Shown piece after piece: positions 1 to 8,150 of a stretch of DNA of 64,000 bases. The position numbers and the translations under genes were made by a program. Source of the stretch: CAIWHR01 sp963709525 (GTDB lineage: Bacteria > Pseudomonadota > Gammaproteobacteria > Burkholderiales > Casimicrobiaceae); assembly GCA_963709525.1 (NCBI GenBank), contig CAVPXB010000021.1:93126-157125 (forward strand), written 5' to 3'. Positions within the stretch are counted from its first letter, which is position 1; every line of letters begins with the position of its first letter. Under the pieces are notes generated by a model, which did no database searches, was not told where the DNA came from, and saw only the letters and a list, made by a program, of their open reading frames with translations.

Positions 1-1909
1 TCTGGCTGTGAAGGCGATCAGCGGGCTGCACCGTGACCAGGTGCAATGGATAGCGATCGCGCCGCGCATCGCCCAGCCATTCGCCAGGCGGCAGCCACTT
101 CGGGTGGCCGGGGCAGTCCGCGTATGAAAACGACGCAATCGTCGGGGAGGTGATCTCGATCTTTCCTGACGGTGTCCGCAACGGGTTCGCATCCGGGTCG
201 GCCCGGAACGATTCGAACAGCACGAAGTCGCGCCCGGGAAGCGGAAGCTCGAGAAAACCGCTGCTCCTGAACGCGGCGTAGTCCGGAACGGCGAACCCGA
301 CGCGAGCGCAGGCGCTGGAGAAGCGACTCCAGATGTATCCCAGCCAGCCGTCCTCGTCACGCCCCTCCGTGTAGGCGGCGCCGCAACCCAGCCGATCGGC
401 GATCTCCGCCAGAATCTGCTGATCGTTTCGGCTCCCGCCGACCGGGGCGATCGCCCTTTGCATGGCGAACACGTAGCGATCGCGCGATGAGCCGCCGATG
501 TCGTCGCGCTCGAGTGTCGTGGTCGCCGGCAGCACGATGTCCGCGCGCCGCGCGGTCGCAGTCCACCAGCTTTCATGCACGATGACCGTTTCCGGCCTTG
601 CCCATGCCCGCTGCAGACGATTGAGATCCTGGTGGTGGTGGAACGGGTTGCCGCCGGCCCAGTATACAAGGCCGACATCGGGGTAGGTTTCGCGCCGCCC
701 GTCGAAAGCGTAAGGTTCACCCGGACCGAGCAGCATGTCGGCGAAACGGGCGACGGGTACGGCACGCCGCGCCGGATTCGCGCCCATGGGCATGTCCGGG
801 AAGGGCAGGTCGGCGCGGGGATTCCCGACCCCGTTCATCGAGCCGTGCCCGAACGCGAAGCCACCGCCCGGCAAGCCGATCTGTCCCATCATCGCCGCAA
901 GGACGATCGCCATCCAGTAGGGCTGCTCGCCGTGGTGCGCGCGCTGCAGCGACCAGGCGAGCGTGAGCAGCGTTCGGCGGCCCGCGCTGCCGAGCGCCAG
1001 CGCTTCGATCACGCTGGCGTCGATGCCGCAGATCGCCGCTGCCCAGGCCGGCGTCTTCGCGATGCCATCATCGGTGCCCAGCAGATAGCGGGCAAAGGCC
1101 TCGAAACCGACGCAATGGCGGGCAAGAAAGACGCGATCGTGCAGATCCCGCGCGACCAGCACGTGCGCAAGGGCGAGCATCAGCGCCGTATCGGTGTTGG
1201 GCCTTATCGGGATCCACTGCGCTTCGAGGAACGGCGGGACATCATGGCGGTCCGGACTTACGATGACGAAGTCGATGCCCCGCCGTTGCGCGGCGCGCAG
1301 CCATTGCTCGAGCGTGTGTACGCCTGCGCCGCCGGAAGTGATCTGCCCGTTCCTGAGGGCGAAGCCACCGAAGGCGATCACGCGCTGCGTGTGGCCGATG
1401 ACGCTCGCCCAATCGGTGACGCGCCCCGACACCGGATCGTGGGTGCCGATGACGTGCGGCAGCAGGAACTGGGCCGCGCCCCAGCTGTAGTTCCCGATCT
1501 GGTCGGTGCACCCGCCACCGCTGTACAGGAAACGCCGCAACTGCGTGCGTGCGTGATGAAAGCGGCCCGCCGACGACCACCCGTAGGAGCCGCCGAATAT
1601 TCCTTGCGCGCCGCGTTCGGAGCGCACCCGTGCCAGCTCGTCCGCGACCAAGGCGAGGGCGCGATCCCACTCCACCTCCACGAAGGAGTCGTCGCCGCGG
1701 CGGGTTCTGTCACGATCCTTGAGCCATGAGCGGCGGACAGCAGGGCGGAGGATGCGGGTATTCGAATAGACCATCGCCGGCATCGATTCCAGCAGGCGGG
1801 AGGGTGCCGGGTCACGCGCGAACGGCTCCGCGCTGACGAAGCGGCCGTCCTCGACGATGGCCGTGTAAGCGCCCCAATGCGAAAGCTGGACAAAGCGGCG
1901 GGTCGACAT
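1..1909 (-). CDS. Molybdopterin oxidoreductase, BisC/TorA-like (3' end outside window)
   Basis: About 636 codons are visible from an ATG at 1909 down to the window edge, where the frame is still open; the family is usually 750-800 residues. It belongs to the DMSO-reductase family of bis-MGD enzymes, which reduce S- and N-oxides. The N-terminus goes directly into an HWGAY segment with no twin-arginine signal and no Fe-S cysteine cluster, as in cytoplasmic biotin/methionine sulfoxide reductase (BisC) types. NYSWGAA around residue 140 places a Ser (about 142) where these enzymes ligate molybdenum. HLVTVQPADRLHSQ near the edge matches the start of the C-terminal cofactor-binding domain. The start lies 23 bases after the stop of the upstream SDR gene, so the two are probably co-transcribed. 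The substrate is not readable from sequence; a catabolic role with the SDR is possible but inferred. Confidence 0.85.
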   Translation of the reverse strand, partial: MSTRRFVQLSHWGAYTAIVEDGRFVSAEPFARDPAPSRLLESMPAMVYSNTRILRPAVRRSWLKDRDRTRRGDDSFVEVEWDRALALVADELARVRSERGAQGIFGGSYGWSSAGRFHHARTQLRRFLYSGGGCTDQIGNYSWGAAQFLLPHVIGTHDPVSGRVTDWASVIGHTQRVIAFGGFALRNGQITSGGAGVHTLEQWLRAAQRRGIDFVIVSPDRHDVPPFLEAQWIPIRPNTDTALMLALAHVLVARDLHDRVFLARHCVGFEAFARYLLGTDDGIAKTPAWAAAICGIDASVIEALALGSAGRRTLLTLAWSLQRAHHGEQPYWMAIVLAAMMGQIGLPGGGFAFGHGSMNGVGNPRADLPFPDMPMGANPARRAVPVARFADMLLGPGEPYAFDGRRETYPDVGLVYWAGGNPFHHHQDLNRLQRAWARPETVIVHESWWTATARRADIVLPATTTLERDDIGGSSRDRYVFAMQRAIAPVGGSRNDQQILAEIADRLGCGAAYTEGRDEDGWLGYIWSRFSSACARVGFAVPDYAAFRSSGFLELPLPGRDFVLFESFRADPDANPLRTPSGKIEITSPTIASFSYADCPGHPKWLPPGEWLGDARRDRYPLHLVTVQPADRLHSQ

Positions 1910-1932
1910 GGCGGGCGCGGCTGCGCGACGCT

Positions 1933-2718
1933 CTACAGCGTGCCCGGACAGGATCCGCCATCGATCAGCAGATTCTGGGCCGTGATGAAGCCGGCGTGGT
2001 TCGAGCACAGAAACGCGCAGTACGCGCCAAACTCCTCCGCTCGCCCGTAGCGGCCGGTCGGGTTGCCCCGCGCGCGCTGTTCCCACAGCGCGTCAAAGCT
2101 CATGCCGGTCATTTCGAGCATGCCGTCGACATGAACGCGCTGCGCATCGGTGTCGAAGATGCCGGGGAGGAGGTTGTTGATGGTCACGTTATGGCGGGCG
2201 ATCTGTCGGGCGAGCCCGCCGACAAATCCCACCAGGGCGGTGCGGGCGCCATTGGACAGCGGCAGTTCCGCATTCGGCGCCTTCACCGACCGGGAACTGA
2301 CGTTGATGATGCGCCCGAACCCGCGCGCGATCATGCCGTCGACGACCTCCCTCATCATCAGTATGGGTCCGATGGCCATGGCATCGAGGGCTTTGATCCA
2401 ATCGTCGCGGGAGCAATCGCGGAAGTCGCCGGGAGGCGGGCCATCGGCGTTGTTGACGAGGATGTCCGGTTGTGGGCAGCGCGCAAGCGCCGCGCGCCGT
2501 CCTTCCGCCCGGGTGATGTCGGCGGCCACCCAGTCCACCGCGGTCGCCGTCGCGACGGCGATCTCGGCCGCCGCGCGCGCGAGCACCTCCGGCGTGCGGG
2601 CGGCGATCGTCACCCGGACGCCTTCTCGCGCCAGGCACGTCGCCGCCGCGCGCCCGAGTCCGCGACTGCCGCCGAAGACGAGCGCCGACCGGTCCTTGAG
2701 CCCGAGATCCATGTGCAT
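1933..2718 (-). CDS. SDR family oxidoreductase with non-canonical active site
   Basis: A 261-residue short-chain dehydrogenase/reductase. The NAD(P)-binding motif GGSRGLG lies at residues 16-22, LVNNADG (87-93) corresponds to the usual NNAG element, and NVSS near 139-142 carries the catalytic Ser. Where the YxxxK pair should be, 13 residues after that Ser, the sequence reads SNGAR (155-159): Tyr becomes Ser and Lys becomes Arg. The C-terminus INNLLPG...DGG is typical of the fold. Known SDR chemistry needs the Tyr, so this protein either uses another acid/base, has a different reaction, or is a binding protein. Start could be Met1 or Met3. It is first in a probable two-gene unit with the downstream molybdoenzyme and is divergent from the aldolase gene at 2943. 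Confidence 0.85.
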   Translation of the reverse strand: MHMDLGLKDRSALVFGGSRGLGRAAATCLAREGVRVTIAARTPEVLARAAAEIAVATATAVDWVAADITRAEGRRAALARCPQPDILVNNADGPPPGDFRDCSRDDWIKALDAMAIGPILMMREVVDGMIARGFGRIINVSSRSVKAPNAELPLSNGARTALVGFVGGLARQIARHNVTINNLLPGIFDTDAQRVHVDGMLEMTGMSFDALWEQRARGNPTGRYGRAEEFGAYCAFLCSNHAGFITAQNLLIDGGSCPGTL

Positions 2719-2863
2719 CGGGAATCCGCTTGATGCCGGCGCCCGCGACCACCGCGGACGCGGCGACGATGGTAACCGATATCGCAGCCCGTTCGCAGGC
2801 GCGTGGCGGCCGGCCGGACAACCCCTTATACCCGCCAGGCATGTGCTTCGAACCAGAACGTCC

Positions 2864-2892
2864 TTGACCTTGCCGCCCGGGGATTCTAGATT
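2864..2892 (+). promoter_or_regulatory. Putative sigma70 promoter of the aldolase gene
   Basis: TTGACC at 2864-2869 and TAGATT at 2887-2892 are separated by 17 bases, close to the sigma70 consensus, and lie about 50 bases upstream of the ATG at 2943. They would drive the aldolase, receptor and possibly cysK genes. Prediction only. Confidence 0.5.
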
Positions 2893-2942
2893 GCGTCTTT
2901 TCGGTTCGCTGCGGCTGGACGCACGGACCCCTGGAGCACGGC

Positions 2943-3884
2943 ATGCCCAAACTTCGCATCGAAGGATCGTTTGTCGCGAGCGTCACCCCATTCAACGCCG
3001 ACGGTTCGATCGACTATGGCGCGTTTCGCACGCTGATCGATTTCCAGCGCCAGCATGGCACGGCAGCGATGCTGTTCATGGGGTCGACGGGCGAGCCGAC
3101 GCTGCTGACGCCCGAGGAAAAGAAGGACCTCATCGTCGAGACGGCGAAGCTCAGGACGGGCGCGATGAAGTTCTTCTATGGCTGCACCGGCAACACGCCG
3201 GCGCAGGTGATCGACAACATTCGTTTTGCCGCCGCGAACGGCGCCGACGGCGCGATCATCGCGGCGCCGCCCTACATCTGCGGTTCGGAGAGCGACATCG
3301 AGGCGTTTTTCCTCGAAGTGGCGGACGCCACCAGCCTGCCGCTGGGCATCTACAACAACCCCCCCCGGGTGAAGACCGATCTGCACTGGGACAACCTGTT
3401 GCGGATCTTCAGGCATCCGAACTACGTGATCCACAAGGAATCGACGACCAGGGTGGGGCAGGTCGCCCAGATCCTCGCCGCGCGGCCCGACGTCACCGTC
3501 ATGTGTTGCGACTCGCCGAATCTGGGCCTGGTCGTGCCGACGATGTCGCTCGGCGGTCATGGGACCGCGAACATGGGCGGCAACGTGATGCCGGCCGAAA
3601 TGGCGACGATCTCGACGCCGTGGAAGGGCTATGCCGATGCGCAGAATTTCCGCGACACCTACCTGCGCGTGTTGCCGCTCTCGCATTTCAACTACTCGGC
3701 GATCAACCCCGTCGCGCTCAAGAGCCTGATGCGGGCGCTTGGTTTGCCGGTCGGGCCGTTGCGCAAGCCGTTGCGCAATCTCGAAGGCGAGGCGCTGGCG
3801 AAGGGTCTGCGCATCGTTCAGGAACTCGGCCTCGACCGGAAGTACGGTTACACGATCCAGCCCAGGCTCGCGCAGGCGGCCTGA
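2943..3884 (+). CDS. Dihydrodipicolinate synthase (DapA/NanA) family aldolase
   Basis: A 313-residue TIM-barrel class I aldolase. GSTGEP (48-53) matches the GTTGE motif that binds the carboxylate of the 2-oxo acid. Tyr137 in IYNNPP is the usual proton-relay Tyr, and Lys165 in IHKES is in the position of the Schiff-base Lys. The length fits the family (290-320). This branch also contains keto-acid aldolases and dehydratases, so true DapA of lysine synthesis is only one option. Standing 90 bases before a Bug-type solute receptor suggests a catabolic enzyme for an imported carboxylate; that is inference. It is preceded by a good promoter at 2864-2892. Confidence 0.85.
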   Translation: MPKLRIEGSFVASVTPFNADGSIDYGAFRTLIDFQRQHGTAAMLFMGSTGEPTLLTPEEKKDLIVETAKLRTGAMKFFYGCTGNTPAQVIDNIRFAAANGADGAIIAAPPYICGSESDIEAFFLEVADATSLPLGIYNNPPRVKTDLHWDNLLRIFRHPNYVIHKESTTRVGQVAQILAARPDVTVMCCDSPNLGLVVPTMSLGGHGTANMGGNVMPAEMATISTPWKGYADAQNFRDTYLRVLPLSHFNYSAINPVALKSLMRALGLPVGPLRKPLRNLEGEALAKGLRIVQELGLDRKYGYTIQPRLAQAA

Positions 3885-3973
3885 GGTGGATACCCGGCGG
3901 ACGTGGCGCGGGTGCCCACATGAGGGCGCCACGCGTCGCGTCAGCTCAAATGCGTCCTGATGGAGCACACAAA

Positions 3974-4942
3974 ATGCGTTCGACATGGAAGTGGCTCGCC
4001 GGAGCGGTACTCGTCGCCCTTTCGCTGCAATGCGCGGCCCAGACCTATCCCGGCAAGCCCGTGCGGCTGATCGTTCCGTACCCGGCCGGCGGCACCGTCG
4101 ATACCGTGGCGCGCGTCGTCGCGCAGGGGATGAGCGAGCAGACCGGGCAGCCGTGGATCGTCGAGAACAAGGCTGGCGCGAACGGCGTCGTCGGCAGCGA
4201 CTACGTGGCGCGGTCCGCGCCCGACGGATACACGTTGCTGCTGCAGGCGTCGATCTTCGTCATCAATCCGCTGTTCCTGACGAACGTCCCTTACAGCGTG
4301 GAGAAGGACTTCGCGCCGATCTCGAACATCGGATCGGTGCCGCTGCTGGTGACGGGGTCGCCCTCCAATCCTGCGCGCGACCTGCGCGAGTTCGTGTCGC
4401 TGGTGAAGCAGGCGCCCGAGAAGTACACGTTTGCCACTTCGGGCCTCGGTTCGGCGGGTCACCTGTCGGAGGAGGTCATCAAGAAGCAGGCCGAGCTTCC
4501 CGGTCTCATGATCGTCCCCTACAAGGGGGCCGCGCCGGCGCTTGCCGACATGCTCGGCGGGCACGTGAGCGCGATGATCGATCCGTTCCCGTCGTCCTAC
4601 CCGAACGTGAAGTCGGGAAAGCTGACACCGCTCGCGGTGACGAGCGGCAAGCGCGTGGCGTTCCTGCCGAATGTGCCGACCGTTGCGGAATCCGGCTTTC
4701 CAGGATTCGAGATGGTCTCGTGGTACGGCTTGTGGGGACCTGCGGGCCTGCCTGCCGACGTCGTAGGCAAGTTGTCGACCGCTGCCGCAAAGGCGGTGCG
4801 CTCGTCCCATGCGAGCGAGCGCCTCGCCGCGCAGGGTTTCGACCCGGTAGGTTCGACGCCAGCCGAATTTGCAACCTACATCAAGGGCGAAATCGCCCGT
4901 TACGCGGTGATCGTCAAGGAAGCGAACATCAAGGGCGAGTGA
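3974..4942 (+). CDS. Bug/TctC-family tripartite tricarboxylate transporter receptor
   Basis: A 322-residue periplasmic solute-binding protein with an N-terminal signal peptide: a short basic start, the hydrophobic LAGAVLVALSL, and cleavage probably after CAAQ. YPGKPVRLIVPYPAGG and TVDTVARVV are hallmark N-terminal motifs of the Bug family, and YKGAAPAL with GHVSAMID follows centrally. The ATG at 3974 is chosen because GGAG sits eight bases upstream and the signal peptide then starts normally; the open frame extends further upstream without homology. No TctA or TctB membrane genes are next to it, as with most Bug receptors in Burkholderiales, which are far more numerous than their permeases. 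Ligands are usually small carboxylates. Confidence 0.92.
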   Translation: MRSTWKWLAGAVLVALSLQCAAQTYPGKPVRLIVPYPAGGTVDTVARVVAQGMSEQTGQPWIVENKAGANGVVGSDYVARSAPDGYTLLLQASIFVINPLFLTNVPYSVEKDFAPISNIGSVPLLVTGSPSNPARDLREFVSLVKQAPEKYTFATSGLGSAGHLSEEVIKKQAELPGLMIVPYKGAAPALADMLGGHVSAMIDPFPSSYPNVKSGKLTPLAVTSGKRVAFLPNVPTVAESGFPGFEMVSWYGLWGPAGLPADVVGKLSTAAAKAVRSSHASERLAAQGFDPVGSTPAEFATYIKGEIARYAVIVKEANIKGE

Positions 4943-5077
4943 AGCCGCGCCGCGATGGCGCGAAAGCACCCGCGGCAGGTCGCGGTAGCCGACTTGCGAA
5001 CGGCCGAGGAACGAAGCTTCGTCGCCCAGGTTCCGGATGCGGTTCAGGATTGATTCCCCAGATTCCGAAGGAGAGAC

Positions 5078-6055
5078 ATGTCGAACTGGTATGCAGACAA
5101 CGCCCAATCGATCGGCCGCACGCCGCTGGTCAAGCTGAATCGCGTCGTCGATGGCGCCGGTGCCACGGTGTTGGCGAAGATCGAGGGCCGCAACCCGGCC
5201 TACTCGGTCAAATGCCGGATCGGTGCGGCGATGATCTGGGATGCCAGGGAGAAGGGGCTGCTCGGTCCCGGCAAGGAGCTGGTCGAGCCGACCAGCGGCA
5301 ACACCGGGATCGCGCTGGCGTTCGTCGCGGCTTCGCTCGGCATCCCGCTGACGCTGACGATGCCGGAGACGATGAGCATCGAGCGGCGCAAGCTGCTGGT
5401 GGCCTACGGCGCGAAGCTGGTGCTGACCGAAGGCGCGAAAGGCATGAGCGGGGCGATTGCCAGGGCCGAGGAGATCGCGGCCTCTGACGCGGCGCGGTTC
5501 GTGCTGCTGCAGCAGTTCAAGAATCCCGCCAATCCGGCGATCCACGAAAAGACGACCGGGCCGGAGATCTGGAACGACACCGACGGCAACGTCGACATCC
5601 TCGTTTCCGGTGTCGGCACCGGCGGCACCATCACCGGCGTGTCGCGCTATTTCAAGCACACGCGCGGCAAGAAGCTCGTATCGGTGGCGGTCGAGCCGGC
5701 AGCGAGTCCCGTCCTCACGCAGGCGCGGGCGGGGGAGCCGCAGAAGCCCGGGCCGCACAAGATCCAGGGCATCGGCGCGGGGTTCGTCCCCCAGGTGCTC
5801 GATCTGTCGCTGGTCGACGCAATCGAGACCGTGTCCAACGAGGATGCCGTGCTCTACGCGCGGCGGCTGGCGCGGGAGGAGGGCATCCTGGCCGGCATTT
5901 CCTGCGGCGCGGCGACCGCGGTTGCGGTGCGGCTGGCGCAGCGGCCGGAGAACAAAGGCAGGACGATCGTCGTCATCCTGCCCGATTCGGGCGAGCGCTA
6001 CCTCTCTTCGGTGCTGTTCGAAGGCATGTTCGACGGCGCCGGAATGGCGGCATGA
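5078..6055 (+). CDS. cysK: Cysteine synthase A (O-acetylserine sulfhydrylase)
   Basis: A 325-residue fold-type II PLP enzyme making cysteine from O-acetylserine and sulfide. Lys45 in YSVKCRIG is the PLP Schiff-base Lys, PTSGNTGI (about 72-79) binds the substrate carboxylate, and GVGTGGTITG holds the phosphate of PLP. Its sequence is close along its length to the enterobacterial CysK type, including TMPETMSIERRKLL and KIQGIGAGF. A strong ribosome site, GAAGGAGAG, precedes the ATG. It is 135 bases downstream of the Bug receptor on the same strand and convergent with bamB. Confidence 0.95.
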   Translation: MSNWYADNAQSIGRTPLVKLNRVVDGAGATVLAKIEGRNPAYSVKCRIGAAMIWDAREKGLLGPGKELVEPTSGNTGIALAFVAASLGIPLTLTMPETMSIERRKLLVAYGAKLVLTEGAKGMSGAIARAEEIAASDAARFVLLQQFKNPANPAIHEKTTGPEIWNDTDGNVDILVSGVGTGGTITGVSRYFKHTRGKKLVSVAVEPAASPVLTQARAGEPQKPGPHKIQGIGAGFVPQVLDLSLVDAIETVSNEDAVLYARRLAREEGILAGISCGAATAVAVRLAQRPENKGRTIVVILPDSGERYLSSVLFEGMFDGAGMAA

Positions 6056-6158
6056 ACTTCCGCGCCCTTGCCGGCGAACTCACGGCCGGGCACGGCTGAC
6101 CCGGTCATCGACGCTCCGGCGTGCGGGCTTCCGGCCGGCGTCGCCGACGGCCAGCGCG

Positions 6159-7376
6159 TCAGCGCGCGCCCACCGCGTAGAGCGTGCCGCCCTCGGTCTG
6201 GAAGATCGCCTGCACGCCCGTCGGCAGTGGTTGTGCGGTTGCCGGCGTGCCGTCGGTCGCGAGCCGCCCGACGAGGCTGCCGTCGTTGCGGTCCATGAGG
6301 TGGACATAGCCTTCGATGTCGACCACCCCGACGTGGTCGCCGACGATCACCGGTCCGCCGATGCGCCGTGCGGCGAGCTTGTCCTGCTTCCACACCGAGG
6401 CGCCGGTCGCCTTGTCCAGCGCATGGACATTGCTCTTGTCGTCGGTCGTGTACAGGTAGCGGGCGTCGATGGCGATGCCCTCGAGACTCGAGAGGTCGCG
6501 CGACCACAGCAGCGTGCCACGCAATACATCGAAGCACGCAATTCGCCCCTGGAAGGCGGCGGCGCAGACCTGCCGTTCCTCGATCACCGGCAGGCTGGTC
6601 ACATCGGCGATGCGCTCGAGTTCGGTCGCACCCTTGGGTGTCGCCACGTTGGCTTCCCAGCCGACGTTGCCGGTCGCAAGATCGAGTGCGACAAGTTTGC
6701 CGCCTGCCGTGCCGACAAATAGGCCGCCCCGACTGATCGTGCCGCCGGCAAAATTGCGAACCGTAAGCGGCGGGTTGATGCGCTGGTACACCCACCTGGT
6801 CTTGCCGTCGACGGCGGACAACCCGTAGATGCGACCGTCGCCCGACCACACGGCGACGATGCCCTCGGCGACGTCGGGCGGACTCACGACTTCGCTGCTG
6901 ACCTTCGATTGCCAGAGCGGCTTGCCGCTGGCATCGAAGGCGAGTACCTCACCCTTGTCGGTGCCGACTGCGACGAGCGTCGCGTCGGCTCCCACGCCGG
7001 CGGACAGGCGCTTGCCGGTCGACACGCGCCAGACGGTGCGGCCGGCAGGGTCGAGACGAGCGAGCGCGCCATCGCTGGCGCTTACGTAAACCGCGTCGGC
7101 GGTGACCGCCGGGGAGAAGCCGGCGCGGGCCTTGCCGATCGACACCTGCCAGGCGACCACCGGAGTGACGGTCGATTTGAATTCGGGCAGCGGTCCCGGC
7201 TTTTTCGATCCGCCGGTGAACCACGAGAACGACGGCGCCGGAATCGTGGGCATCCACGACGACATCGTCGAGCACCCCGTGGCCACGACGGCGAAGGCTA
7301 CGGCCAGCACCTGCGCATACCGTTGCATCGCGCGCGGCATGGGGGCGCGGGAGTCGCGGTGAGCGCCGATCGTCAT
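6159..7376 (-). CDS. bamB: Outer membrane protein assembly factor BamB
   Basis: A lipoprotein beta-propeller that helps the BAM complex fold outer membrane proteins. The N-terminus has a lipobox ending VVATGCS with Cys35 counted from the first ATG. Repeated PQQ/quinoprotein-like blades follow (for example VYVSASDGALARLDPAGRTVW and similar units about every 40-45 residues). The first ATG overlaps the yfgM stop as ATGA, which favours translational coupling, but internal ATGs at 7340 and 7328 would give a shorter signal peptide (MQRYAQVL). Last gene of the ndk-to-bamB run. In many betaproteobacteria the GTPase gene der follows; here the next gene is the convergent cysK. Confidence 0.93.
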   Translation of the reverse strand: MTIGAHRDSRAPMPRAMQRYAQVLAVAFAVVATGCSTMSSWMPTIPAPSFSWFTGGSKKPGPLPEFKSTVTPVVAWQVSIGKARAGFSPAVTADAVYVSASDGALARLDPAGRTVWRVSTGKRLSAGVGADATLVAVGTDKGEVLAFDASGKPLWQSKVSSEVVSPPDVAEGIVAVWSGDGRIYGLSAVDGKTRWVYQRINPPLTVRNFAGGTISRGGLFVGTAGGKLVALDLATGNVGWEANVATPKGATELERIADVTSLPVIEERQVCAAAFQGRIACFDVLRGTLLWSRDLSSLEGIAIDARYLYTTDDKSNVHALDKATGASVWKQDKLAARRIGGPVIVGDHVGVVDIEGYVHLMDRNDGSLVGRLATDGTPATAQPLPTGVQAIFQTEGGTLYAVGAR

Positions 7377-8098
7377 TTGGCCGGTGCTGCGGGGGCTGCG
7401 GGAACGACAGGCGCTGCCGGCACGGGCGCCGCCGCGGCGCCGCCGCCCGACGCTGCGGGCCCCAGCGGACCGCCGAGCGAATCGAGTTTCACCTGGATGT
7501 AGGCGCGATAGGGGGACTTGGCATCGATCTTGGCGAGCGCGGTCTGGTAAGCCGCGCGCGCCTCCTCGCCGCGGCCGGCGGCGGCGAGGATGTCGCCGCG
7601 CAGATCGGCATAGACGCCGGCAAAGGGCTCGTCGTGTTTCGCGTCCAGCGTGCGCAACGCCTCGTCGTTCTGCTTGTCGTCGAACAGCGTCTCGGCGAGA
7701 CGAAAGCGGGCGATCTGCTTCAGCTCGTCCTCGCTGGCGCGATCGAGCACGAACTGCAATTGCGTCCGGGCGCCGGTCCTGTCGCCGCTCTTGAACAGCA
7801 TTCCGGCCACGACCATCGCAGCCCGCGGCGCATAGCCGGTGCCGGCGTAGCGATCGGCGAGCTGCGTCATCGCATCCTTGGCCTTGGCGATATCATTGCT
7901 GCGCGCGGCCGAGGCGACCGCGCCGTACAGCACCGACGCCTGCTCGGCCTGATTGTGCTGCCACCAGCGCCACGCCTGCACGGCCACCACGCTCACGCAG
8001 ACGGCGATGATGATGCCGCTCACCGTGTTGCCCCATTGCCTCCACCAGGCCCTGAGATCGTCGAGTTGTTCCTGCTCTTCGAGGTCGTAGACTGCCAT
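7373..8098 (-). CDS. yfgM: YfgM family protein, SecYEG-associated periplasmic TPR protein
   Basis: A 241-residue membrane-anchored protein. The cytoplasmic N-terminus (VYDLEEQEQLDDLRAWW) is followed by one transmembrane helix at about residues 25-45, then TPR-like helices rich in alanine (AKDAMTQLADRYAGTGYA). A proline/alanine-rich tail ends the protein. The family is known in E. coli as an ancillary subunit of the Sec translocon acting with PpiD. It sits between hisS and bamB as in most beta- and gammaproteobacteria, and its stop overlaps the bamB start. Confidence 0.9.
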   Translation of the reverse strand: MAVYDLEEQEQLDDLRAWWRQWGNTVSGIIIAVCVSVVAVQAWRWWQHNQAEQASVLYGAVASAARSNDIAKAKDAMTQLADRYAGTGYAPRAAMVVAGMLFKSGDRTGARTQLQFVLDRASEDELKQIARFRLAETLFDDKQNDEALRTLDAKHDEPFAGVYADLRGDILAAAGRGEEARAAYQTALAKIDAKSPYRAYIQVKLDSLGGPLGPAASGGGAAAAPVPAAPVVPAAPAAPAK

Positions 8099-8150
8099 CG
8101 TCGTTCCCTTTTCCGTTGCTTTTCGTGTCTCGTTGCGCCCGCAGGCGTTG

